Shown here one piece after another: positions 33,405-39,546 of a DNA stretch of 64,000 nt. Origin of the DNA: Alphaproteobacteria bacterium. GTDB lineage: Bacteria; Pseudomonadota; Gammaproteobacteria; Burkholderiales; Burkholderiaceae_C. The stretch covers positions 1 through 64,000 of the forward strand of contig JASGCM010000003.1 of NCBI GenBank assembly GCA_030054175.1, read 5' to 3'. Each line of letters opens with the position of its first letter. Position 1 is the stretch's first letter. The translations under genes were made by a program, and so were the position numbers. Under the pieces are notes generated by a model. The model saw only the letters and a list, made by a program, of their open reading frames with translations, had not been told where the DNA came from and searched no databases.

Positions 33405-35066
33405 TTACACCTCCAGCGCGTAAGGGGTTTGCTTGAAGGTGATGCCTTCACGCGCAGCACGGCCGCCTATCCGGTTGGCTGCGGCGTAGATCACTTTTGA
33501 ACCAGAAAATTTCGGCAGCACATCAAACACCGGCCCGGTGAGCACATTGCCACCGGCGATGGATTTATCCTTAAGAATTCCGTTGTAGAGCAGGTAGAGG
33601 CCGCGCCCCTCGTGCACGCCCAGAAGCGGCGAATCGCCCTGGCCTGTGTAGCCGGAACCGGTTTCTGCAAACCAAACGAACTCGGCCAGTTGGGCAAAAG
33701 TGACATCAGAGCGAATCCGCCCCTCGGCTGTGAACAGCGGCTCGGCGGACAGACGGCAGAATTGGAAGCCTCCGCCCAAACCTTCGACGGCGTTGCCCTT
33801 AACGTTGGTGTAGCCGGTGGCAACGCGCTTGACCCGTTCAGCGGTGAGGCTGCGAGCGATGCCCTCATCCATTTCAACCAAGATGTATCGACGGTGACCG
33901 CCATCCTCGGAGTTCTGCTTTAGTACTGCATGGGCCGTGGTGCCGGAGCCTGCGAAAGAGTCCAGCACAAGGAAATCCTTGCCTTCGATCATGGAAATCA
34001 GATATCGGATTAAGTCCACAGGCTTTGGAAAGGGAAAACTAAAACCCATTTCCGTCAATGCGGCGGACTGGGATTGGGTGCTCCCAACGCCGCTAATGAC
34101 TGTAATTACGTGGCTTGCTTGTTCACGATCCTTTACGGATTCGATTGCACCAGTCCCCGTTACTACAAATCGTGTACGTTGCCCTTTCGAGTCAAGAACG
34201 GGTTGAAAGCCTGAATCTATGAATTCCTGAAGAATCGACTTCGATGACCAGCCACTGGATATCGTCACCTCATTTGTCAGCTCACCATTTATAATAGTTG
34301 CGTCCGACAGGTAGTGTGGCCAAGCGCTCGTACGTGCTGGTATTTGCGCCTCCTGCACACTTGCAGGAAATCCAATGGGCATAACAACCTCGCTGATCGG
34401 ATTCTTAGGGCCGTTTTTGACAATCGTATTCTGAATGTGAGCGCGGTTTAGTTTGCTCCCAGCGCCGACCGATGGATCAATCACCTTGGGATGGGGAAAA
34501 AGGTCCGGGTTAATTGCGTACGCGAGCACGTATTCATGGCAATTCTTTATTTTGGCTTGATTGTCGAAATTCCCGTCAGTACGCCACACAAAAGTGGCCA
34601 GACGACGCTTTACGCCAAAGATTTCGTCCAGCAAACTGCGCATGTGGTGTATTTCGTCATCATCTATCGAAATGAAAATCACCCCATCGTCGCTGAGAAA
34701 CTGCTTCAACAACACGAGGCGTGGATACATCATCGACAACCAGCGATCGTGCCGATCCAGCGTCTCGCCTTCTTTGCCGACTACTTCGCCCAGCCAGCGG
34801 CGGATTTCCGGGCTGTTGACGTTGTCGTTGTAGATCCAGCCCTCATTGCCAGTGTTGTACGGCGGGTCGATGTAGATGCACTTCACCTGCCCCGCGTAAC
34901 GCGGCAACAGCGCCTTGAGTGCGTGCAAGTTGTCGCCCTGAACGATCAGGCTATCGCCCGGCGCGTCGCCGCAGGACAACTCCGGCACAGGTTCCAACAG
35001 ACGAAACGGAACTTCCTTGTGGTGTTTCACGACGGCTTCTTTGCCGATCCAGTTCAATGTTGGCAT
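33405..35066 (-). CDS. mod: Type III DNA methyltransferase, Mod subunit
   Basis: A 553-residue adenine methyltransferase. DPPY occurs in CIYIDPPYNTGN (about residue 65) and the AdoMet motif in LDSFAGSGTTAHAVL (about residue 370), so it is a beta-class enzyme with the target-recognition domain between them (about residues 180-340). That central region has lower GC and less regular codon use than the flanks, as usual for swapped recognition domains. It starts 12 bases after the HTH gene. No simple repeat tract that would cause phase variation is seen. Confidence 0.95.
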   Translation of the reverse strand: MPTLNWIGKEAVVKHHKEVPFRLLEPVPELSCGDAPGDSLIVQGDNLHALKALLPRYAGQVKCIYIDPPYNTGNEGWIYNDNVNSPEIRRWLGEVVGKEGETLDRHDRWLSMMYPRLVLLKQFLSDDGVIFISIDDDEIHHMRSLLDEIFGVKRRLATFVWRTDGNFDNQAKIKNCHEYVLAYAINPDLFPHPKVIDPSVGAGSKLNRAHIQNTIVKNGPKNPISEVVMPIGFPASVQEAQIPARTSAWPHYLSDATIINGELTNEVTISSGWSSKSILQEFIDSGFQPVLDSKGQRTRFVVTGTGAIESVKDREQASHVITVISGVGSTQSQSAALTEMGFSFPFPKPVDLIRYLISMIEGKDFLVLDSFAGSGTTAHAVLKQNSEDGGHRRYILVEMDEGIARSLTAERVKRVATGYTNVKGNAVEGLGGGFQFCRLSAEPLFTAEGRIRSDVTFAQLAEFVWFAETGSGYTGQGDSPLLGVHEGRGLYLLYNGILKDKSIAGGNVLTGPVFDVLPKFSGSKVIYAAANRIGGRAAREGITFKQTPYALEV

Positions 35067-35078
35067 TCAGCCCATCTC

Positions 35079-35297
35079 TCAATCTTTGCGCGATGGCGGC
35101 TGGCCATCGCTGCGTTGTTCTTCGTCCGCACCACCCGCGCGCACCCATTCATCGATCTCAGACAACTGGAATTTCCACAGTCGCCCTACACGGTGCGCTG
35201 GCAGGCCCTGGCGCTCCCGCCAGCGGTACACAGTGTCCTTGACCACGCCTAGATGTTGAGCGACTTGCTCAGCAGTTACCCACGGTTCAGTAGTCAT
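35079..35297 (-). CDS. HTH_17 (AlpA-like) regulator, first gene of defence operon
   Basis: A 72-residue DNA-binding protein. VTAEQVAQHLGVVKDTVYRW is the helix-turn-helix and LPAHRVGRLWKFQLSEIDEW the wing, the classic excisionase-family pattern. Such proteins head many restriction-modification operons and control their expression. The ATG at 35297 touches a perfect 12-bp palindrome. The C-terminal 20 residues are polar and probably disordered. Confidence 0.85.
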   Translation of the reverse strand: MTTEPWVTAEQVAQHLGVVKDTVYRWRERQGLPAHRVGRLWKFQLSEIDEWVRAGGADEEQRSDGQPPSRKD

Positions 35298-35309
35298 AGT
35301 TCGCGAACT
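35298..35309. promoter_or_regulatory. Palindrome at the start of the defence operon
   Basis: AGTTCGCGAACT is a perfect 12-bp palindrome directly next to the start codon of the HTH gene. Its position would block transcription or translation of the operon if bound, so it is a candidate operator for the HTH protein. Confidence 0.5.
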
Positions 35310-35422
35310 TGATTAAAAGTGGATCGGAATCGGTTTAAGTCGGTCAAAGTCTAGCAGACGAAGGAAGTTGCCAAGAGTCCAACTTCCGGCAAATTTACCG
35401 AAAGTACCGTTGGACGCCAGAC

Positions 35423-35503
35423 ATGCAAATTTGTACATCTGTGAACCATCATCTGCAAAATTTTTGGAAGGTTGCGCGCAATCATTAATTGTGCAAATTT
35501 GCA
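35423..35503. repeat. Two GCAAATTTG palindromes upstream of the defence operon
   Basis: ATGCAAATTTGTACAT lies at 35423-35438 and TGCAAATTTGCA, a perfect palindrome, at 35492-35503. A longer relative, TGCGCAAATTTGCGCA, stands at 37550-37565 in element B. They lie in the 217-bp region between the HTH gene start and the IS30 left end, where the operon promoter should be. Confidence 0.5.
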
Positions 35504-35514
35504 TCTTTAAAAAG

Positions 35515-36575
35515 GGCGGATTCAAGTACGAAGTGCAACGTTGACTAACCGCAAGAAGGAGGCTGAGGATGTTTAGCATTCAAGGCTTCCTGACCTGCAA
35601 GTCGAAGTTGCCCGATGAATTACAAACACCTCAGCCAGATTGAAAGATATCAGATTCACAGCCTTATGAAAGCCCAGCACAACATCACGCAGATTGCCCA
35701 ACTGCTTGGACGAGACAAGTCCACGATCAGTCGCGAGCTGCGCCGTAATGCCGGGTGTCGAGGCTACCGAGCCAAACAAGCCTGTGAACTTGCCTGCAAA
35801 CGCTCTGGCTCGAGCCGCAATGCCAGCACGCTTGCGCCCTGGGTGAAAGAGCAGGCCAGCGAGCTTTTGCGGCTGCAATGGAGTCCCGAGCAGATCGCCG
35901 GCAAACTGCCAGTGAGCCATGAATCGCTGTACCTGCATGTTTATGCAGACAAGGCGCATGGCGGCACCTTGTGGAAGAACCTGCGTTGCCAAAAGCAAAA
36001 GAGAAAGCGCTACGCCAGTGGTCGAGACCGCAGGGGACAGATCCCCAACCGCAGACCGCTGAGCGAGCGCCCAGCGCACATTGACAAGCGCTTGCAAGTG
36101 GGTCATTGGGAATGTGACACCGTCATTGGTGCCAACCACAAGCAGGCCATCGTCACGGTGGTGGAGCGCAAAAGCGGGTACGCGGTCATGGCCAAGGTTT
36201 CAAACAAAACAGCTGATCTGGTTGGCGCGGCGATCATCGAAGCGCTCAACCCGTTGAAGGCTAGGGTCAAGACCCTGACCTATGACAACGGCAAAGAATT
36301 TAGCGGGCACGCCAGGATTGATGAAGCGCTGGGTAGCACGGGCTACTTTGCCCGACCCTTTGCCAGTTGGGAGCGAGGCTCCAACGAGAACTTCAATGGC
36401 CTGCTGCGGCAATACGTGCCCAAGAAGCGGCAGATGGCAAATATAACGGACGAGGAACTTAAGATGATCGAAAACAGATTGAATAACCGCCCCCGCAAAC
36501 GATTGGGATTTAGAACGCCTGCAGAGGTGTTTCATCAATCGTTATCCCGTGTTGCACTTCGTGCTTGAATCCGCC
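35515..36575 (+). mobile_element. IS30-family insertion sequence, complete
   Basis: A 1061-bp element. The left end (35515-35539, starting GGCGGATTCAAG) and the right end (36551-36575) are 25-bp inverted repeats with one mismatch. The sequence AAG directly flanks both ends (35512-35514 and 36576-36578), a 3-bp target duplication. The transposase gene between them is intact. It landed between the regulatory region of the defence operon and the first 31-bp motif of element B. Confidence 0.93.
35615..36568 (+). CDS. IS30-family transposase
   Basis: A 317-residue DDE transposase. The N-terminal helix-turn-helix is ITQIAQLLGRDKSTISRELRR. The catalytic residues are visible as Asp in VGHWECDTVIG, Asp in TLTYDNGKEF and Glu in RGSNENFNGLLRQY. 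The C-terminal NNRPRKRLGFRTPAEVF is the standard end of the family. The full length and the intact IS ends suggest that it may still be active. Confidence 0.96.
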   Translation: MNYKHLSQIERYQIHSLMKAQHNITQIAQLLGRDKSTISRELRRNAGCRGYRAKQACELACKRSGSSRNASTLAPWVKEQASELLRLQWSPEQIAGKLPVSHESLYLHVYADKAHGGTLWKNLRCQKQKRKRYASGRDRRGQIPNRRPLSERPAHIDKRLQVGHWECDTVIGANHKQAIVTVVERKSGYAVMAKVSNKTADLVGAAIIEALNPLKARVKTLTYDNGKEFSGHARIDEALGSTGYFARPFASWERGSNENFNGLLRQYVPKKRQMANITDEELKMIENRLNNRPRKRLGFRTPAEVFHQSLSRVALRA

Positions 36576-36600
36576 AAGAATCAAAATTTGATCGAAATTG

Positions 36601-36631
36601 ACTTGGCTTCTCAATCAAACAGCGTCTTACT
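36601..36631 (+). promoter_or_regulatory. Copy 3 of the 31-bp shared upstream motif
   Basis: ACTTGGCTTC, ten variable bases, AGCGTCTTACT. It ends 33 bp before the DUF6900-like gene. A TGA directly precedes the CTT, so the motif is not part of a longer reading frame here. Confidence 0.6.
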
Positions 36632-36664
36632 GGAGGCCTCGCAACACACCAACCGGAGATTGAC

Positions 36665-36874
36665 ATGAGCACCACCATCGACCAGATTTTTTTCCTGATC
36701 GCCCAAAAGCACCTCTTTATCGAGACCCTGGAAACCCGCCACTCCGACCGCCTTGACTTCCACGATGTCGCCGTCTGGAGCGTGCGCGATGCACTGGAGG
36801 CCGCGTTCAAGGCGGGTGTCGAGTTGGGCGCATCCATGCCAAAAGCCACGGAAGCAGAAATCGCGCAAGACTGA
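36665..36874 (+). CDS. DUF6900-like small protein (element B copy)
   Basis: A 69-residue protein with RLDFHDVAVWSVRDALEAAF, clearly related to the 7191-7379 protein (RDHLDFHEVSVWGLKEAL). The N-terminal part (IDQIFFLIAQKHLFIETLETRHS) forms a helix. CCGGAG precedes the ATG. It is first in the plus-strand block of element B and is followed after 26 bp by another 31-bp motif and a DUF3489 gene, the same pair as in the prophage. Confidence 0.78.
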   Translation: MSTTIDQIFFLIAQKHLFIETLETRHSDRLDFHDVAVWSVRDALEAAFKAGVELGASMPKATEAEIAQD

Positions 36875-36900
36875 TTTGTTGTGCAAGCCAAGCAATTAGA

Positions 36901-36931
36901 GCTTGGCTTCACTGCCAAACAGCGCGTTCAT
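36901..36931 (+). promoter_or_regulatory. Copy 4 of the 31-bp shared upstream motif
   Basis: GCTTGGCTTC, ten variable bases, AGCGCGTTCAT, the copy closest to the consensus. It ends 30 bp before the ATG at 36962 of the DUF3489 gene. Confidence 0.6.
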
Positions 36932-36961
36932 CACTATCCCGAAACCAATCAGGATCACATC

Positions 36962-37531
36962 ATGACCAACCAACTCAGCCTCACCCAGCACACCGTTCTG
37001 GCCCATGCCGCCCAAAACACCAACGGCAAGATCACTTGGTTCCCTGACAACGTCAAAGGCGGGGCCCGCCACAAAGTGCTCACCGGCCTGTTCAACCGCG
37101 CCCTGATCACCAGCAACGGTGCCGAACATTTTGTCGCCGCCGAGGGCTACGATGCACTTGGGCTCACGCGGCCAACGGCCGCAATTGCGCCAGAGGTGGC
37201 ACCCTTGGACGCAGACCCAGAACTGGAGGCCACCGTGGCCAACGTCGAGGCCCAGTGGGCGCAAGCCTCACAACAGCCTGTGACAGCACCAAAAGCTCAC
37301 CGCCAGCGTGAGAACAGCAAACAAGCCACCATCATCGCAATGCTGCGCCGCCCGGAGGGTGCGACGGTTGCGCAAATTTGTGCATGCACTGGCTGGCAAG
37401 CCCACACAGTGCGAGGCACGTTTGCCGGAGCGTTCAAAAAGAAGCTGGGGCTGACCATTACATCGGCAAAACTCCATGGTGGCGAGCGCAGCTACCACGT
37501 TGTGACATCGGCAGACGAATTGCAGACTTGA
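36962..37531 (+). CDS. DUF3489 protein (element B copy)
   Basis: A 189-residue protein. The C-terminal domain has MLRRPEGATVAQICACTGWQAHTV, then RGTFAGAFKKKLGLT, the DUF3489 hallmark also seen at 7394-7870. The N-terminal domain (KVLTGLFNRALITSNGAEHF) is winged-helix-like, and an Ala-rich linker joins the two. It is longer than the prophage copy because of the linker. The ATG at 36962 was chosen because the 31-bp motif and a ribosome site precede it; an in-frame upstream extension would start within the motif region. Confidence 0.85.
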   Translation: MTNQLSLTQHTVLAHAAQNTNGKITWFPDNVKGGARHKVLTGLFNRALITSNGAEHFVAAEGYDALGLTRPTAAIAPEVAPLDADPELEATVANVEAQWAQASQQPVTAPKAHRQRENSKQATIIAMLRRPEGATVAQICACTGWQAHTVRGTFAGAFKKKLGLTITSAKLHGGERSYHVVTSADELQT

Positions 37532-37549
37532 TTGCATGCACGGACAGGG

Positions 37550-37565
37550 TGCGCAAATTTGCGCA
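37550..37565. repeat. 16-bp perfect palindrome with GCAAATTTGC core
   Basis: TGCGCAAATTTGCGCA at 37550-37565 lies between the DUF3489 gene and copy 5 of the 31-bp motif. The same core occurs before the defence operon at 35492 and, in half form, inside the DUF3489 gene at 37370-37380. Confidence 0.6.
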
Positions 37566-37592
37566 TCCAAGTTGATTCAAACGCCACAAATA

Positions 37593-37623
37593 GCTTGGCT
37601 TCCGTCTTGAACAGCGTCTTACT
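37593..37623 (+). promoter_or_regulatory. Copy 5 of the 31-bp shared upstream motif
   Basis: GCTTGGCTTC, ten variable bases, AGCGTCTTACT. It ends 36 bp before the ATG at 37660. A TAG directly precedes the CTT. Confidence 0.6.
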
Positions 37624-37659
37624 ACGGGTGTCGACACAATCAATCCACCGGAGAAAATC

Positions 37660-38025
37660 ATGAACGCAACCACCAGCATTCCCGCAGCCACCGTGACCGA
37701 CTTTGGTTTTTGGGGCACCATGCAAAAGCATGCATCCGCTGCTTGGGCCATCGCCCTGCCAGCCATTGCCAACGCCACCGGGTGCGAACCAGCGCAAGTC
37801 AGGGCATTTTTGGACAGTCGCCACGGTCGCCATTTTGCAGACGATGTCCAAAATGCACTTTTCGTCGGTGCCACCCTCAAGGACGCGATTGACCAAGCGA
37901 CCGTCAAGTGGATGGGCTGGACGATTGGCCGCAACACCGCCCGCGAAACTGGCATCCCTCGCGGCATGGCCTACTTGACCGGGTTTGTGGTGCAAGCCGC
38001 CATCGACGACGAAATTTATATCTGA
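37660..38025 (+). CDS. Unknown 121-residue protein of element B
   Basis: A small protein without a family I can name. It has a helical N-terminal half (WAIALPAIANATGCEPAQVR) and a C-terminal helix (WMGWTIGRNTARETGIPRG). A mild hydrophobic character is seen, but no clear membrane segment. CCGGAG lies at good spacing from the ATG. It has its own 31-bp motif and is followed by hairpins, so it may be a single-gene unit. Confidence 0.65.
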   Translation: MNATTSIPAATVTDFGFWGTMQKHASAAWAIALPAIANATGCEPAQVRAFLDSRHGRHFADDVQNALFVGATLKDAIDQATVKWMGWTIGRNTARETGIPRGMAYLTGFVVQAAIDDEIYI

Positions 38026-38089
38026 CCGGTCGCGCCAACTGCCATCACTGGCGGTGACCTCCAAATGCTGGAGGTCATCTCTGCCACAA

Positions 38090-38118
38090 GGGTGTCCACT
38101 TAACGGACACCCATTTTC
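38090..38118 (+). terminator. Hairpin, weak terminator after the 37660 gene
   Basis: GGGTGTCC (38090-38097) pairs with GGACACCC (38105-38112), followed by ATTTTC. The T-run is weak, so termination is only probable. Confidence 0.5.
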
Positions 38119-38395
38119 TTCGCCAGCACATTTTTCACCGCATTAAATGCGGCGAATCTGCCACTTTATCTCCGCATGACCCGCCAGCCGCGTCGGCAAA
38201 GGGTGTGAATTGAATTCCCCCCCTTTGCGCCCAAGGTGCAAACCCGCTGTGGTGCAAACCCCTGCAAACCTTGGTTTGCACGCTGACTGTAGGCGACGCG
38301 TGCGCTGTTGCCCCCCTCATAGGATTTTGGCCAGGAAGGACCCCTTTTATCTGGGGCATGTATCCGTGCGGCGACCATAACAATGGGCAACCACC

Positions 38396-38475
38396 ACCAT
38401 CACAACCGTCACAACCATCACACGGCGCATCGATTCCGGCGGTGCCTGTGATGGTGGTGATGATCGTGATGGTTG
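38396..38475. repeat. CCATCACAA-type repeat array, first copy
   Basis: A 27-bp stretch at 38396-38422, made of the units CCATCACAA and CCGTCACAA, is repeated exactly at 39590-39616. It is followed at 38447-38475 by an inverted arm with GTGATGGTGG-type units. The spacing of the units is 9 bp. Such iteron-like arrays bind replication initiators; here it lies 75 bp before the gene at 38550. Confidence 0.7.
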
Positions 38476-38549
38476 TTTCATACTGTCAAGATCCAAAAAG
38501 GTATACCCCGTCGCTAGACTTACCTCATTTCAATCTTTCGGAAAACGCC

Positions 38550-39164
38550 ATGCCTGCACCAAGTGTCACCAATTGCCTGCGCTATTGGGATTTAGCCGAC
38601 CATATCCAACTCGCCGATGCGATTGCACTGTGGTGCGGTGTCGAGCCAGCAGAACTGGTCAAACTGAACTTTGAGACCCAGTGCATGAGTGCAAAACGGG
38701 CGGCGTTGGTCACCGGATTGCGCGATGGCAGATTGGAATATGAAGACCTCGGACTGGTCACAAACCATGGCAAAGTCTTCAAAGGCGCACCGATTGATGA
38801 GCTACTGGAAAAAGGTCGTCTCGTCATCAACAAGACAAGCCTGCGCCGATGGTTCGAGCAGTTGCCATTTGAAGACAGACCAGAGTTCTTGTTTGACGAA
38901 TCCCGCCAACCCGTCCTGCCAGATGGCAGCGACGTGGCCGAGATGAATAGCCTGCGGGCCATTGCTGTCATGGCACATATGTTGGCTAACGCATCACCCA
39001 AGTACAGACATGGAGACAAGCCAAACTCAGATGCCATTGGCAAAGCGGTACTTGAAATGGCAGAACAAGTTCTGGGCAACTCCCGCAGTCTTGCATCGTT
39101 TCACAAAAAGATTGCTGACGCATTGCGCCAATACGGCCCGGAGATCAAAGTCAAGCGAATTTGA
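38550..39164 (+). CDS. Unknown 204-residue protein before the helicase gene
   Basis: A protein starting MPAPSVTNCLRYWDLADHIQL. I do not recognise the family. It has a helical character with IALWCGVEPAELVKL near the N-terminus and a C-terminal basic end (GPEIKVKRI). The ATG at 38550 was chosen because the coding signal starts there; the frame is open upstream but runs through the repeat array. It is the first gene of a co-directional trio with the AlpA-like and helicase-like genes, so a role in replication is possible. Confidence 0.65.
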   Translation: MPAPSVTNCLRYWDLADHIQLADAIALWCGVEPAELVKLNFETQCMSAKRAALVTGLRDGRLEYEDLGLVTNHGKVFKGAPIDELLEKGRLVINKTSLRRWFEQLPFEDRPEFLFDESRQPVLPDGSDVAEMNSLRAIAVMAHMLANASPKYRHGDKPNSDAIGKAVLEMAEQVLGNSRSLASFHKKIADALRQYGPEIKVKRI

Positions 39165-39265
39165 TCGAAGTTCTGAAAATCAGAATACCTTTCTGAAAAT
39201 AGGTGACCCCAAAAAGCATACGACCGACCATCTGGCATTCCAAATGAACCAGAAGGAATGCCGAA

Positions 39266-39544
39266 ATGCCCAAACGGGTCCAAATACCAAAGCTTGCCAG
39301 CACTGCCGATCTACGCAATGAATTCTGGCGTGCTCCAGACCAAGCTCTCCTCAATCGTCAAACCACTGCCGTTGGCCTTGGCTACACCGTAGGCTGGCTG
39401 GAATGGGCTGCCACCAGCGGCGGTGGCCCTGTGCTGACCAAAATCGGGCGCAGTGTTCGCTATCGCAAGGCGGATGTTCTGGCTTGGCTGCAAGCCAATA
39501 GCCGTCGTATCTCCAGCACAGCCGAACTGGCTGACAAGGTGTGA
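39266..39544 (+). CDS. AlpA-like DNA-binding protein of element B
   Basis: A 92-residue protein. GPVLTKIGRSVRYRKADVLAWLQAN is the wing and C-terminal helix of AlpA/HTH_17 proteins (landmark given in part), preceded by a variant helix-turn-helix region (GLGYTVGWLEWAATSGG). The stop overlaps the start of the helicase-like gene. In P4-like satellites an AlpA-type regulator controls the integrase or primase genes, and the position here agrees. Confidence 0.7.
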   Translation: MPKRVQIPKLASTADLRNEFWRAPDQALLNRQTTAVGLGYTVGWLEWAATSGGGPVLTKIGRSVRYRKADVLAWLQANSRRISSTAELADKV

Positions 39545-39546
39545 CG

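Larger units (their letters stand above)
38026..38549. other. 524-bp intergenic region rich in repeats, candidate replication origin
   Basis: No convincing gene is seen. The region holds TGACCTCCA/TGGAGGTCA (38055-38077), the terminator-like hairpin at 38090, the palindrome CCGCATT-A-AATGCGG (38138-38152), GTGCAAACCC at 38236-38245 and 38252-38261 with CTGCAAACC at 38262-38270 and the inverted GGTTTGCAC at 38273-38281, and an array of CCATCACAA-type units (38396-38475). Together with the helicase-like gene downstream this fits an origin of replication; no direct proof is visible. Confidence 0.45.

Noticed and set aside
34491-35252. 253-residue plus-strand frame antisense to mod
   Set aside because: It covers the DPPY region of mod in antisense and shows no family pattern.
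35313-35579. 88-residue minus-strand frame upstream of the defence operon
   Set aside because: It runs across the left end of the IS30 copy, so half of it is IS sequence, and its part outside the IS holds regulatory palindromes.
38396-38475. Repeat array considered as a CRISPR
   Set aside because: The units are 9 bp with no spacers and there are no cas genes; the Cas4-like gene at 13633 belongs to a phage recombination module.
38500-38516. TATACCCCGTC shared by 9264-9274 and about 38504-38514
   Set aside because: An 11-mer shared by two places is suggestive, but the neighbouring promoter boxes do not correspond, so no common function is claimed.
38271-38549. Upstream extension of the 38550 gene
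   Set aside because: The frame is open but runs through the repeat array and ends in low-complexity residues; no ribosome site is found.
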